Shown here: positions 34,776 through 44,810 of the stretch, in pieces | How the letters are laid out: every line of letters begins with the position of its first letter | How positions within the stretch are numbered: the first letter of the stretch is position 1 | Assembly: GCF_900102225.1 (NCBI RefSeq) | Contig: NZ_FNBF01000004.1 | Location: forward strand, 60,675-124,674 | DNA length: 64,000 nucleotides | Source: Eubacterium pyruvativorans | GTDB taxonomy: Bacteria > Bacillota > Clostridia > Peptostreptococcales > Anaerovoracaceae | Direction: 5' to 3' | Notes under the pieces: generated by a model | The model's database searches: none | What the model saw: the letters and a program-made list of their open reading frames with translations, nothing else | What the model was told of the DNA's origin: nothing | Translations under genes and position numbers: made by a program

Positions 34776-37757
34776 ATGAAGCTGTTTCAGTTCTCACCGG
34801 AAATTAGAGAAATTCTTGAACGGATGCCGGCTGCGGTGGCTGCGTTTCAACACGACGACCGCAGAATGGAAGCCCTGACGGTTTCCCGTTCATTTCTGGA
34901 GATGTTCGGCTATACAACCACAGAGGAGGCGCTGGATGCGCTGAACACAGATCCGTTCCGGGGCATTCATCCGGAGGATATCGCCAGGGTGGAGGATACC
35001 GTTCATCGTTTCATTTTCGGAAATGGTGCGTTTGACACCGTTTTTCGTTATCAGAGCCGCCTGTGGAAGGATGATCATCTCATTCATGCGGTCGGGAGGC
35101 ATATCACGCCGTCCGAAGCCGGCATCGCCCTGGTGTCCTGCATGGATGAATCGGCTTCTGCGGAGGGGGAAGAAGACCGGTCCGGTTGTCTGAAGGAAAC
35201 CTTGGAGCAGCGTCTTGAAGCGGTCCGGTTTGGCCGGACGCACCGCTTCGATGATCTGACGGGGCTTCCGAACATGGCCGACTTACTGCAGAACGGTTCC
35301 GAACGGGTTAGGGAAATGAAGGAACAGGGATTTAGTCCGGTGGTTCTGTATCTGGACTACTGCCACCTGAAACTCTTCAACAACAGACACGGTTTCTTAA
35401 CCGGGGATGTGCTGATCCGGGGGCTGGGCGGGCTTCTCCGCACTACATTCGGGATGGATTTTTCCGCCCGCCAGGAAAGTGATCATTTCGTCGTTCTGAC
35501 GGACCGGGAAGGGGTGGAAGGAAAGCTGAAGCAGCTGTTTGCGGAAACCCGGAAACTGAATTTCGGAAACAGTCTTCCGCTGAAAGTGGGAATCTATGAC
35601 ACCGCATTCGGCATGACCGATTTCACGCAGGCCTGTCGCAGGGCGAAACAGGCCTGCGACTCGCTGGAGAACACGTTAATTTCTGATTATGCCTGGTTCG
35701 ACCGGGAAATTATGGAACAGGCATCGCTCCGGGAGTATATCATCCGGAATTTTCACCGTGCTATGGAAGAAGGATGGATTCAGGTGTATTATCAACCTGT
35801 GATCCGGAGTCTGACCGGAAGTTTCTGCGGTGCGGAGGCACTGGTCAGATGGATTGATCCGGTTCATGGTATGATTCTCCCGAATCATTTCATTCCGGTA
35901 CTGGAAGAGATCAACCAGATTTTCCAGATGGATCTGTATGTGTTCGAACAGGTTTGCCGGGATTTTCAGAGTCTCAGAGAATCCCGCCGGTCGATTGTTC
36001 CGGTGTCGGTGAATCTGTCCCGAACAGATTTCTGTCACAGCGATGCAGCAGACCGGATAGAATGTCTGGCGGAGAAGTACGAGGTTCCCCGGGACATCAT
36101 CAATATCGAGATCACAGAAAGTGCCTTCGCAGAGAATGTGTCGGAAATCGGCAGCGGGATCGAGCGTTTCCATCAGCTGGGCTATCAGGTCTGGATGGAC
36201 GATTTCGGAACAGGATCATCTTCCCTGGGGATTCTGAAGGACTATTCTTTCGATGAATTGAAAATTGACATGAGTTTTCTGTCCAGTGATTCTGAGAAGG
36301 CCCGGTCCATCATCCGCTCCACAGTCCGGATGGCGAAGCAGATCGGCATTCAGACGCTGGCGGAGGGAGTGGAAACCGAGGAGCAGTATCGGTTTCTCCG
36401 CAGCATCGGCTGTGAAAAACTGCAGGGATACTACTTCGGAAAGCCCATGCCGCTCTCGGAAATAGATGAACATTTTCGGAAGATCCGGGTCACGAAGGAG
36501 ATGCCGGGATGGCGCCGTTACTATGAGAAAATGAGCCGGATTGATCTGCAGACGGATGAACCGCTCTGCATCGTGGAGGATGACGGCATCACCATGAAGA
36601 TTCTGTTCGCCAACAAGGCATACCGCCGGGTGCTGAAACGGGATCATGTGAGCAGTGTGAGGGACTGGGAGGACCAGATCAACACGAAGAACAATCCGCT
36701 GCACACCCTGCATCGTCAGTTTGCAGATCAGCTGCTCCGGGCACGTTCCGGTCTCCAGTCGGTGACGTATCCTTCCGGGGACCATTATATGCTGCTGACC
36801 GGAAGTACCGTGACCCGGCATGAATCATACTGCCTCTACCGGATGAATCTGCGGTACGTAGAAATCAACCGTCAGGCAGATGAACAGAAGAAGGCAGATT
36901 TCCTGCAGAATCTGTACTACGTCTGTAATGATGCGGCTGTCATTGATTATGATGAGGATGTGGTGTACAGTTTGAAATCCTCCCTCTCTGAGCAGCCGAT
37001 CGGGCTGAACTGGAAGACCCGGAATATCCGGACTGTCTTCCGGACCTGGACGGACCGGTTCGTGTACATTCCGGACCAGAAGGCGTATCGTGCATTCATG
37101 AATGTGTCCACCCTGCGCCGGCGGCTCCGCATGATTCCAGAAAAGATCCTTTCCGGGTATTTTCGAAGCATTTCGGACAGCGGAGAATATCAGTGGCTGC
37201 ATCATATGATTCTTCCGATTCCAAGGACAGATTTCCGGAAGTTCCTGTACGTCACATTTCAGGCGGGGCCGGACGAAGAGACGAGGCGCAGTTTCGTACG
37301 GGATTTTTACAAAAAGAACAATCTGCCGCTCAGTAATGTGAACCCGGCACAGGATATCTCTGATGCCGTGCTCTGGAGAAACTGGGTGATGAATTCAACG
37401 GACAGGATCTTCTGGAAGGACCGTAATCACCGGTTTCTGGGGGCCAGTCAGGGATTTCTGAATTTCTTCGGGCTCCGGTCGGCCCGGAATATCATCGGAA
37501 AAACCGCAGAAGAAATGAAGTGGTATGTGGAAGAACGCGCCATGGAAGAGGAGGAAGAGAATCTGCTCCGCACCGGAGAACGGATTCATAACCGGTTGCA
37601 GCGCTGTACTGTCCGGGGCCGGCAGCATTTCGTCACCATCGATATGATCCCGATCTACCGGAGCGGGAAAATTGCCGGTCTGATCGGATCCCTGACCGAG
37701 GCGGGGGGAATGTCTCCTGCACTGGCGGAAGAGGAAGACACCGACGGAGAAGAGTGA
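34776..37757 (+). CDS. PAS-GGDEF(degenerate)-EAL signalling protein, predicted c-di-GMP phosphodiesterase
   Basis: The 993-residue cytosolic protein has an N-terminal PAS-like sensor (about 1-130), a GGDEF fold, an EAL domain and further PAS-like sensors in the C-terminal 400 residues. The GGDEF signature is lost (QESDHF at that position), so cyclase activity is unlikely. The EAL domain keeps all catalytic motifs: EALVRW, VNLS, EITES, DDFGTGSSS, DELKID, AEGVET and LQGYYF. It should hydrolyse c-di-GMP, opposite to the protein at 11849-14557. It stands between comEC and holA, has its own promoter and its stop is next to the holA start. Confidence 0.87.
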   Translation: MKLFQFSPEIREILERMPAAVAAFQHDDRRMEALTVSRSFLEMFGYTTTEEALDALNTDPFRGIHPEDIARVEDTVHRFIFGNGAFDTVFRYQSRLWKDDHLIHAVGRHITPSEAGIALVSCMDESASAEGEEDRSGCLKETLEQRLEAVRFGRTHRFDDLTGLPNMADLLQNGSERVREMKEQGFSPVVLYLDYCHLKLFNNRHGFLTGDVLIRGLGGLLRTTFGMDFSARQESDHFVVLTDREGVEGKLKQLFAETRKLNFGNSLPLKVGIYDTAFGMTDFTQACRRAKQACDSLENTLISDYAWFDREIMEQASLREYIIRNFHRAMEEGWIQVYYQPVIRSLTGSFCGAEALVRWIDPVHGMILPNHFIPVLEEINQIFQMDLYVFEQVCRDFQSLRESRRSIVPVSVNLSRTDFCHSDAADRIECLAEKYEVPRDIINIEITESAFAENVSEIGSGIERFHQLGYQVWMDDFGTGSSSLGILKDYSFDELKIDMSFLSSDSEKARSIIRSTVRMAKQIGIQTLAEGVETEEQYRFLRSIGCEKLQGYYFGKPMPLSEIDEHFRKIRVTKEMPGWRRYYEKMSRIDLQTDEPLCIVEDDGITMKILFANKAYRRVLKRDHVSSVRDWEDQINTKNNPLHTLHRQFADQLLRARSGLQSVTYPSGDHYMLLTGSTVTRHESYCLYRMNLRYVEINRQADEQKKADFLQNLYYVCNDAAVIDYDEDVVYSLKSSLSEQPIGLNWKTRNIRTVFRTWTDRFVYIPDQKAYRAFMNVSTLRRRLRMIPEKILSGYFRSISDSGEYQWLHHMILPIPRTDFRKFLYVTFQAGPDEETRRSFVRDFYKKNNLPLSNVNPAQDISDAVLWRNWVMNSTDRIFWKDRNHRFLGASQGFLNFFGLRSARNIIGKTAEEMKWYVEERAMEEEEENLLRTGERIHNRLQRCTVRGRQHFVTIDMIPIYRSGKIAGLIGSLTEAGGMSPALAEEEDTDGEE

Positions 37758-37759
37758 AA

Positions 37760-38815
37760 ATGATAAAGAAAAAGGCGGACCGCGGTTTTCGCGTGTTCAC
37801 GAAAGAATTGAAGAATAATGAACTGAAAAACGTGACTGTGCTGTACGGTCAGGAGGATTACCTGATCCGCTGGGCCATCGGGCAGGTGAAGAAGAAATAC
37901 ATCGAACCTTCCACGGAGATGATCGATTATGTGATGATGCAGGATGACGTCATCCCGCCGGAGGACATTATGACCGCCTGCCGGACGCTGCCGATGCTGT
38001 CTGAAAAACGGGTGGTGGTTGTCCGGGACTTCGCTCCCATGCAGGCTGCAGGGGTGCCGGCCGGGTACACGGAGAGCGGCATCGCTTCTCTGATCGAATT
38101 CGTGAAGAACCCGCCGGACTGCACCATGCTGATTTTCGCTTCCACGAAAACCAACGGGAATACGAAACTGATGCGTGCCTTGAAGAAATACGGCACTTCT
38201 TACCAGTTCGATGCGCTGAACGAACAGGAACTGATGGCTTTTGCCAACAAACGCTTTCAGGCCCGGGGCCTGGGCATCAGCACCCGGGACATGCACCGGC
38301 TGATTCAGAGCACCGGCTACTTCAACAAGGACAGCGAATACCGCCTGGATCACTTCGTCAACGACCTGACGAAAATCATCGCCCTCTGCCCCGGCGGCAG
38401 AGTCACGGCGGAAGCCATCGAGTCCTCGGTGGAAGGGGACCGGGACAAGTTCATCTTCAACCTGCTGGACGGCATCAGCGGGAACGACAAGTCCTCGGCG
38501 TTTTCCATTCTGCATAACGAGATCAGTGCCGGCACTGCCGGGATGCAGATTGCGGGCTCCATCATCTCACAGATGGAGGTGATGTATATCGTCCGGCAGT
38601 TCATGAACCGCCGGGAAATGACGTCTCCGGGACAGATCAGCCGGTACACCGGCCTGAATGAATACCGGGTGAAGAAAGCCATGCAGTATGCCCGGCGTTA
38701 CTCTGCAGAAAAACTCCGGCACATGCTCTCGGACATCTACGAAGTTAATGTACAGATCGTCACCGGCCTGCTGGACGAGCGGACGGCGCTGGAACTGTTC
38801 ATTGCAAAGATCTGA
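37760..38815 (+). CDS. holA: DNA polymerase III subunit delta
   Basis: HolA opens the sliding clamp as part of the clamp loader. The 351-residue protein has the family N terminus VTVLYGQEDYLIRWAI, LPMLSEKRVVVVRDF and the C-terminal collar region with FIFNLLDGISGNDKSSAF and GMQIAGSIISQMEVMYIVR. ATG 37760 is used; GTG 37754 overlaps the upstream TGA. In Firmicutes holA usually follows comEC directly; here a c-di-GMP gene separates them. Confidence 0.92.
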   Translation: MIKKKADRGFRVFTKELKNNELKNVTVLYGQEDYLIRWAIGQVKKKYIEPSTEMIDYVMMQDDVIPPEDIMTACRTLPMLSEKRVVVVRDFAPMQAAGVPAGYTESGIASLIEFVKNPPDCTMLIFASTKTNGNTKLMRALKKYGTSYQFDALNEQELMAFANKRFQARGLGISTRDMHRLIQSTGYFNKDSEYRLDHFVNDLTKIIALCPGGRVTAEAIESSVEGDRDKFIFNLLDGISGNDKSSAFSILHNEISAGTAGMQIAGSIISQMEVMYIVRQFMNRREMTSPGQISRYTGLNEYRVKKAMQYARRYSAEKLRHMLSDIYEVNVQIVTGLLDERTALELFIAKI

Positions 38816-38826
38816 AAACCGGAGAT

Positions 38827-40473
38827 CTATTTCGTTCCGTGCATGCGGGCGGATTCGTGCATATGGGCGATCAGCTCCTCGGCACTCTTTCTGGTGGTGT
38901 CCGTGATGCTGTCTCCCCCCAGCAACCGGGCGATTTCATCCCGCCGGCCTTCTTCGGAAAGCTTTTCCACATGGGTGAAGGTGGCCCCGTTCTCCGTGTC
39001 CTTGTAAATCCGGAAGTTCACATCCCCGGCAGCGGCAATCTGCGGCAGGTGGGTGATGCAGATGATCTGATGCTCCCGGCTGATTTCCTTCAGTTTCCGG
39101 GCCACCACGCTGGCGGTGATGCCGCTGATGCCGGCATCGATCTCATCGAAGATCAACGTGGGCACATTGTCGTAGTCCCCGGTCACATTTTTGATGGCCA
39201 GCATGATGCGGGATATTTCTCCCCCGGAGGCGGTTTTCGCCAGCGGCTTCAGGGGCTCTCCCGGGTTCGTGCTGATCATGATTTCACATTCGTCCTGCCC
39301 GTTCTGGGTGATGGCCGGAGCCTTCCGGATCTGAAGCACGAGCTTCGCATCTTTGAAGTTCAGGTCATGGAGCTCCGCCTCGATGGCGGCAGAGAGTTCC
39401 CGGGCGGTCTTCGTCCGGAACAGCGTCAGGTCCTCCGCCTTCTCCTTCAGCGCCGCCAGCCGTTCCTTCGTCTCTTTCTCCAGTTTCTCCTTCTCTTCAT
39501 CGAAATTCTCAATCAGAGAAAGTTCTCCGGCGATGCGGTCCCGGTAGGCCAGAATCTCCGGAATATCCGCGCCGTACTTCTTCTTCAGCCGGTCAATCTG
39601 CTCCAGCCGGCTGATCACCTGATCCACTTCGGAAGGATCGAAATCACTGCCGTCGGCGATGCGCCGGATCCGTTCCGCCAGGTCCTGCAGCTCATAGTAT
39701 GCCCCGCTGACCCCTTCATGGATTTCCGTAAGTTCTGCGGAGTAACTGCTGATGCTGCCCAGCGAACGTTCTGCTTCTCCCAGCAGGGACAAAACGTCAT
39801 TTTCCCCGTCCGTCAGAAGGGAAGAAGCCGCTCCCGCCGCAGCAAAAATTTTCTCACTGTTTTTCAATACCGACAGCCGGTCACTCAGTCCTTCTTCCTC
39901 CTCCGGCCGGAGGTCGGCCTCATTGATTTCCTTCAGTTCGAAGGTATAAAAATCAATTTTCCGCCGGTTTTCCCTTTCGTCCTTCACCAGCTTCTCCAGC
40001 TTCAGACGGATTTCCCGGTAAGCGTGATAGGCTTCCCGGAACGCATCCAGATAAGGGCGGATCTCTGCCTTGTGAAACTGATCCACCAGAGTCAGATGCC
40101 GCTCCGGATCCAGTAGAGAAACATTGTCGTACTGACCGTGGATATCGGCGATCTTCCGGGCTTCCTCTGCGATCCGCCCCCGGGTCACCAGTTCACCGTT
40201 GACCCGGCAGAGATTCTTCCCTGCGGCAGAGACTTCCCGGGAGAGAATAACTTCCTCGCCGTCCAGGTCTGCCTGGAGCTGAACCCGGGCCTTCTTCGCC
40301 CCGTGCCGGACATAACCGGAATCAGCCCGGCTCCCCAGAGCCAGGCTGACTGCTTCAATGACGATGGATTTTCCGGAACCGGTCTCGCCGGTGATGATAT
40401 TCAGTCCGTCTTCGAAATCGATTTCCGTATTCCGGATGATAGCGAAATCACTGATACTGATGTGATCGATCAT
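38827..40473 (-). CDS. recN: DNA repair protein RecN
   Basis: RecN is an SMC-like ATPase for double-strand break repair. The 548-residue protein has Walker A GETGSGKS at the N terminus and two long coiled-coil arms (about 150-360). The ABC signature is TASGGEISRIMLA, Walker B is TLIFDEIDAGISG and the switch His is in ICITHLPQIAA. It follows argR by 4 nt on the minus strand, the conserved Firmicutes argR-recN pair. Confidence 0.96.
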   Translation of the reverse strand: MIDHISISDFAIIRNTEIDFEDGLNIITGETGSGKSIVIEAVSLALGSRADSGYVRHGAKKARVQLQADLDGEEVILSREVSAAGKNLCRVNGELVTRGRIAEEARKIADIHGQYDNVSLLDPERHLTLVDQFHKAEIRPYLDAFREAYHAYREIRLKLEKLVKDERENRRKIDFYTFELKEINEADLRPEEEEGLSDRLSVLKNSEKIFAAAGAASSLLTDGENDVLSLLGEAERSLGSISSYSAELTEIHEGVSGAYYELQDLAERIRRIADGSDFDPSEVDQVISRLEQIDRLKKKYGADIPEILAYRDRIAGELSLIENFDEEKEKLEKETKERLAALKEKAEDLTLFRTKTARELSAAIEAELHDLNFKDAKLVLQIRKAPAITQNGQDECEIMISTNPGEPLKPLAKTASGGEISRIMLAIKNVTGDYDNVPTLIFDEIDAGISGITASVVARKLKEISREHQIICITHLPQIAAAGDVNFRIYKDTENGATFTHVEKLSEEGRRDEIARLLGGDSITDTTRKSAEELIAHMHESARMHGTK

Positions 40474-40477
40474 AATG

Positions 40478-40945
40478 CTAAGCTTCCTGTTTCTTCGCCG
40501 AGATCATGTTGTTAAAGGTCGTAAGCAGTTCCTGCACATGTTCCTCGCTGTCCACAACCACCAGCATCGTATTGTCTCCGGCGATGGTGCCGACAATGTA
40601 CGGAACGCCGATGTTATCCACCGCCTCCGCCGCTGCGCTGCCGCAGCCGGACAGGGTCTTGATCAGGATCAGATTGTTCACGGATGTGGTGGAGATAACG
40701 GTCTCCCGGAAAATCTTCATGAAACGGTCCGTGATCGGCGCATCGGAACGCTTACTGACTGCATATTTATACTTTCCGGAAGGCGTCAGGACCTTGATGA
40801 GCTGCAGCTCCTTAATATCTCTGGAAATGGTGGCCTGGGTCACCTCGAAGCCCTCTTCCCGGAGAAGGGAGGCGAGCTTGTCCTGGGTCTCAATCTCGTA
40901 TTTTCCGATCAATTCAAGGATCTTATTCTGTCTGGAATAACGCAT
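40478..40945 (-). CDS. argR: Arginine repressor ArgR
   Basis: ArgR (AhrC) represses arginine synthesis and activates catabolism as an arginine-bound hexamer. The 155-residue protein has the winged-helix N terminus (ILELIGKYEIETQDKLASLL; ATISRDIKELQLIKV) and a C-terminal arginine-binding and oligomerisation domain (VGTIAGDNTMLVV). The start at 40945 is preceded by AAAGGAAAC; codons further upstream would add 13 residues unlike the family. An ARG-box-like sequence lies in the divergent region with ruvC. Confidence 0.96.
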   Translation of the reverse strand: MRYSRQNKILELIGKYEIETQDKLASLLREEGFEVTQATISRDIKELQLIKVLTPSGKYKYAVSKRSDAPITDRFMKIFRETVISTTSVNNLILIKTLSGCGSAAAEAVDNIGVPYIVGTIAGDNTMLVVVDSEEHVQELLTTFNNMISAKKQEA

Positions 40946-41016
40946 GGTATTCTGTTTCCTTTCCTGTTTGCCGGCATTGGGCAAGGCCGCACCGGCAGGT
41001 TCATAATGTTGACGAT

Positions 41017-41055
41017 ATTATAGCATGTTTTGCCTGAAAAATGAATAAATAATTA
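41017..41055 (-). promoter_or_regulatory. argR promoter and candidate ARG box
   Basis: On the minus strand TGCTATAAT (41017-41025) is an extended -10 box. TGAATAAATAATTA at 41042-41055 matches 12 of 14 positions of the ARG-box half-site pair TGAATWWWWATTCA. Two direct copies of TTATAATC follow at 41053-41060 and 41063-41070. Autoregulation is likely from family knowledge, but the exact operator is inferred. Confidence 0.4.
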
Positions 41056-41104
41056 TAATCGTTTATAATCTTATTTCGTCATGCTCCGCCTGCCCCGGAT
41101 CCGG

Positions 41105-41133
41105 TGGACAAACAAATGTTCTTATGATATACT
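41105..41133 (+). promoter_or_regulatory. Promoter of the ruvCAB-queA cluster
   Basis: TGGACA (41105-41110), a 17-nt spacer and TATACT (41128-41133), with a TG extension at 41125-41126, lie 41 nt upstream of ruvC. Confidence 0.8.
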
Positions 41134-41174
41134 ATTGTGCACGTATTACAGAGAAATGGCAGGAGTGGGAGTAT

Positions 41175-41750
41175 ATGAGAATTCTCGGAATCGACCCGGG
41201 ATATGCGATCATGGGATGGGCCGTGATTGACAAGGACGGGAATCATTTCACACCGGTGGATTATGGTGCGATCACCACCGACGCAGGGACGGAGATGCCT
41301 CTTCGTCTTCAGCACCTGTACACGGAGCTTTGCAGCGTGATTACGAAATACCGTCCGGAAGAATGCTCCATTGAAGAATTGTTCTTTAATACCAATGCGA
41401 AGACCGTTATTCACGTGGGTGAGGCCAGAGGGGTGGCCATTCTCGCCTGTGTGAATGCCGGACTGGAAGTGAATGAATATACACCCCTGCAGATTAAGCA
41501 GGCGCTGGTCGGCTACGGCAGAGCAGATAAGAAACAGGTGCAGGCCATGGTGAAGGCCATTCTGAATCTGGAGGAGGTTCCGAAACCGGATGACACGGCG
41601 GATGCTGTGGCGGCGGCGATCTGCCACGGTCACGCCGCTGCCAGCCGGAAACAGATGCAGCAGATCCGAAGAGCCCTTCGGGGCACCTCCCGGGGGACCG
41701 GAGACGGAGGGGATACCTGGCACGGATTGAAAATCCGAAAGGGAATCTGA
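41175..41750 (+). CDS. ruvC: Holliday junction resolvase RuvC
   Basis: RuvC cuts Holliday junctions made during recombination. The 191-residue protein has the RNase H-like active site with Asp7 in GIDPG, Glu in IEELFF, and the late acidic pair in [18 protein letters not shown] basic tail extends about 25 residues past the usual end. ATG 41175 has GGGAG upstream. It leads the ruvA-ruvB-queA cluster; a 119-nt gap before ruvA shows no clear terminator. Confidence 0.96.
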   Translation: MRILGIDPGYAIMGWAVIDKDGNHFTPVDYGAITTDAGTEMPLRLQHLYTELCSVITKYRPEECSIEELFFNTNAKTVIHVGEARGVAILACVNAGLEVNEYTPLQIKQALVGYGRADKKQVQAMVKAILNLEEVPKPDDTADAVAAAICHGHAAASRKQMQQIRRALRGTSRGTGDGGDTWHGLKIRKGI

Positions 41751-41869
41751 GGTCTCATACGCCCGGGTACCGGCACACGGCAGATGAATACCGGAAGATC
41801 GGCGGCGGAAGATCCGTGCGGGGGATCGTACCGAAGAATATATAGATGAAGATTTAGAAGAGGATCCAT

Positions 41870-42466
41870 ATGATCAGATTTATCAGAGGAAAATTCTACC
41901 CTCAGATGGACGGGACGGTGGTGATTGAAACGGCATCCGGCATCGGATTTCTGGTGACGATTCCTGCCAACTCGCCCCTGTACGGCCACTTCGAAGGGGA
42001 AGAAGTGAAGGTCTACACGCTGATGACCGTACGGGAGGATGATATGAGCCTGTACGGTTTCAGCAGCCTGGATGAACTGAATATGTTCCGCATGCTGATC
42101 ACGGTGAACGGTATCGGGGCGAAAGCAGGCATGGCTATCATGAGCATTCTGCCGGTGAACGAACTGAAGAAGGCGATCGCAACGGAAGATGAGAAGATGA
42201 TTTCCCGGGCGAACGGTGTGGGAAAGCGCACCGCCCAGCGGGTCATTCTGGAACTGAAGGACAAGGTGGACTATCTGCCGACGGACGAGGAAGGGGAATC
42301 GAAGCCGGCGCCTTCTGCCCGGAATGAGGAAAAGGAGATCGCCGCCCAGGCTCTGGTCTCCCTGGGGTACAGCCGCACGGAAGCCGCACAGGCGTTGGAG
42401 AAGGTAACAGACGAAGGACTGGACAGCGAAGGCTATATCAAGCAGGCTCTCCGTCACATGCTATAG
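41870..42466 (+). CDS. ruvA: Holliday junction helicase subunit RuvA
   Basis: RuvA holds the four-way junction for branch migration by RuvB. The 198-residue protein has the OB-fold N terminus (MIRFIRGKF; GFLVTIPANSP), the helix-hairpin-helix pair (MLITVNGIGAKAGMAI; ANGVGKRTAQRVILEL) and a C-terminal domain that contacts RuvB (ALVSLGYSRTEAAQAL). It is 12 nt from ruvB. Confidence 0.97.
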   Translation: MIRFIRGKFYPQMDGTVVIETASGIGFLVTIPANSPLYGHFEGEEVKVYTLMTVREDDMSLYGFSSLDELNMFRMLITVNGIGAKAGMAIMSILPVNELKKAIATEDEKMISRANGVGKRTAQRVILELKDKVDYLPTDEEGESKPAPSARNEEKEIAAQALVSLGYSRTEAAQALEKVTDEGLDSEGYIKQALRHML

Positions 42467-42478
42467 GCGGGAGGAGAA

Positions 42479-43525
42479 ATGGATACAGAAGAACGTATTA
42501 CATCGGCACAGGCGACCGAGGAGGAGGAACTCCGGGAGAAAACGCTGCGTCCCCAGCGTCTGTCGGATTTTCTGGGACAGCAGAAGGTGAAGGAAAATCT
42601 CGGCATTTTCATCGAAGCGGCGAAGATGCGGGGAGAACCGCTGGACCATGTTCTGTTCTACGGGCCCCCGGGACTGGGGAAGACGACCCTGGCCGGAATC
42701 ATCGCCAACGAGCTGGGGGTGGATATCAAGGTGACCTCCGGTCCGGCCATCGGACGGGCCGGGGATCTGGCGGCGGTGCTGACGAATCTGAACGACAACG
42801 ATGTGCTGTTTATCGATGAAATCCACCGGCTGAACCGGGCGGTGGAAGAAGTGCTCTACTCCGCCATGGAGGACTATGCCCTGGACATCATCATCGGGAA
42901 GGGCCCTTCCGCCCGGTCGATCCGTCTGGACATTGCGAAATTCACCCTCATCGGCGCCACCACCCGGGCCGGAAGCCTGAGTGCGCCCCTCCGGGACCGG
43001 TTCGGCGTTCTGGCGAAGTTCGAAATGTACCGGCCGGATGAGCTGGCCCGGATCATTCGCCGGTCTGCCGGTGTCATGGGACTGGAGGCAGATGACGATG
43101 CCATTCTGGAAATGGCGAAGCGCTCCCGGGGAACGCCCCGGATCGCCAACCGGATGCTGAAGCGGGTTCGGGATTTCTCTATGGTGAAAGGGGACGGCCG
43201 CATCAGCCGGAAGATCACAGAGGAAAGCCTGGCGGCGCTGGGGGTGGACGAACTGGGCCTGGAAAGACTTGACCGGGAGATCCTATCCACTATAATAGAG
43301 AAGTTCGGCGGCGGTCCTGTGGGGATCGATACCATCGCTGCGTCCATCGGGGAAGACCGGGTTACGATCGAAGACGCATACGAACCGTATCTGATTCAGC
43401 AGGGGCTGCTGTACCGCACACAGAAGGGCCGGATGGCCACAGTCCGGGCATACGAGCATATGGGGATACCGTATCCGGAGGAGAACGTCGGAAGGATTGA
43501 CCATGACGAGGCCGATGAGGGATGA
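42479..43525 (+). CDS. ruvB: Holliday junction helicase subunit RuvB
   Basis: RuvB is the AAA+ motor of the RuvAB complex. The 348-residue protein has [12 protein letters not shown], Walker [10 protein letters not shown], Walker [10 protein letters not shown], sensor 1 IGATTRAG, the arginine finger region LRDRFG and the C-terminal winged helix. A Glu/Asp-rich end follows. It is followed by queA after 49 nt. Confidence 0.97.
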   Translation: MDTEERITSAQATEEEELREKTLRPQRLSDFLGQQKVKENLGIFIEAAKMRGEPLDHVLFYGPPGLGKTTLAGIIANELGVDIKVTSGPAIGRAGDLAAVLTNLNDNDVLFIDEIHRLNRAVEEVLYSAMEDYALDIIIGKGPSARSIRLDIAKFTLIGATTRAGSLSAPLRDRFGVLAKFEMYRPDELARIIRRSAGVMGLEADDDAILEMAKRSRGTPRIANRMLKRVRDFSMVKGDGRISRKITEESLAALGVDELGLERLDREILSTIIEKFGGGPVGIDTIAASIGEDRVTIEDAYEPYLIQQGLLYRTQKGRMATVRAYEHMGIPYPEENVGRIDHDEADEG

Positions 43526-43574
43526 GGCTGATCAGTGGCGAGCCGATGAATGAAGAGACAGATGAAGGAAAAAC

Positions 43575-44621
43575 ATGAATATTGAAGAGTTTGATTACGA
43601 ATTGCCGAAAGAACTGATTGCCCAGAAACCGGAAGAACAGCGGGACAGCTGCCGTCTCATGGTGCTGAACCGGGAGAAGGGAACCATTGAACACAAGCAT
43701 TTTTATGACATTCTGGATTATCTGGGGCCGGGAGACTGTCTGGTCATGAATGACTCCAGGGTAATTCCGGCCCGCCTCTTCGGGACGAAGGCGGGGACGG
43801 GAGCGCACATCGAGTTCCTTTTGTCCAAGCGCATGCACGATGACACCTGGGAAACGCTGGTCCGTCCGGGACGCCGGCTGAAGCCGGGAGACCGGGTTGT
43901 CTTCGGGGAAGGTGCTCTGGAGGCTACGATTGACGGGTATGGAAAGGACGGCACCCGGATCGTCACATTCCACTACGACGGCATATTTATGGAACGGCTG
44001 GAGGAACTGGGCAAGATGCCGCTGCCGCCGTATATCGAGCGGGAGAGCACGAAAGAAGATGCGGATATGTACCAGACGGTGTATGCGCACCACAACGGCT
44101 CCGTGGCGGCACCGACTGCCGGACTGCATTTCACGAAGGAGCTGCTGGCGAAAGCGCAGGAAAAGGGTGTGAAACTGGTCTATGTGACTTTGCACGTGGG
44201 CATCGGCACCTTCCGGCCGGTGAAATGCGAGAATATCGAAGAGCATCACATGCACTTCGAAGAATATACCATTTCGGAAGAGGCGGCGGAAACCATCAAC
44301 CGGACGATTCGGGAAGGGGGACGGATTATCTCCGTCGGTACCACTTCCACGAGGACGCTGGAAAGCGCTGCGTACCGGGACGAAGAGTGCGGAGAATACC
44401 GGGTGAAGGCCGGCCACGACAGTACCGGCATCTTCATTTATCCGGGATATGAGTGGAAAATCGTGAACGCATTGATCACCAATTTCCATCTGCCGAAATC
44501 CACGCTAATCATGCTGGTTTCTTCTCTCTATAACCGGGAGAAGATCCTGGAGGCATACAACGAGGCGGTGAAGGAGAAATACCGGTTCTTCTCTTACGGG
44601 GATGCAATGGCGATTTTCTAA
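43575..44621 (+). CDS. queA: tRNA preQ1(34) S-adenosylmethionine ribosyltransferase QueA
   Basis: QueA transfers the ribose of SAM to preQ1 in tRNA, forming epoxyqueuosine. The 348-residue protein has [50 protein letters not shown] and the C-terminal [15 protein letters not shown]. Its product is the substrate of QueH. In related genomes tgt follows directly; here tgt is 6.3 kb downstream. A terminator lies 30 nt after the stop. Confidence 0.97.
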   Translation: MNIEEFDYELPKELIAQKPEEQRDSCRLMVLNREKGTIEHKHFYDILDYLGPGDCLVMNDSRVIPARLFGTKAGTGAHIEFLLSKRMHDDTWETLVRPGRRLKPGDRVVFGEGALEATIDGYGKDGTRIVTFHYDGIFMERLEELGKMPLPPYIERESTKEDADMYQTVYAHHNGSVAAPTAGLHFTKELLAKAQEKGVKLVYVTLHVGIGTFRPVKCENIEEHHMHFEEYTISEEAAETINRTIREGGRIISVGTTSTRTLESAAYRDEECGEYRVKAGHDSTGIFIYPGYEWKIVNALITNFHLPKSTLIMLVSSLYNREKILEAYNEAVKEKYRFFSYGDAMAIF

Positions 44622-44650
44622 TTTTTCGGCAAGGATGTGTTTGACACAGA

Positions 44651-44685
44651 ACGGGGCGGCTTATTAACCGTCCCGTTTTGTTATT
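44651..44685 (+). terminator. Intrinsic terminator after queA
   Basis: ACGGGGCGG (44651-44659) pairs with CCGTCCCGT (44668-44676; one G-U pair, 8-nt loop), followed by TTTGTTATTCT. Confidence 0.75.
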
Positions 44686-44737
44686 CTATAGGCTGTATAT
44701 ACGGGGGAGTATTCATGGATATAATAATTTGAACAGC

Positions 44738-44766
44738 ATGACAACTTATCTTGCGTATGGTAAAAT
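44738..44766 (+). promoter_or_regulatory. Promoter of the secreted unknown protein
   Basis: ATGACA (44738-44743), a 17-nt spacer and TAAAAT (44761-44766), with TG at 44758-44759, lie about 45 nt before the start codon. Confidence 0.6.
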
Positions 44767-44810
44767 ATGCAATAAAAGAGCGGCGAATGAGAAAGAAGGA
44801 GGGGATTGGA

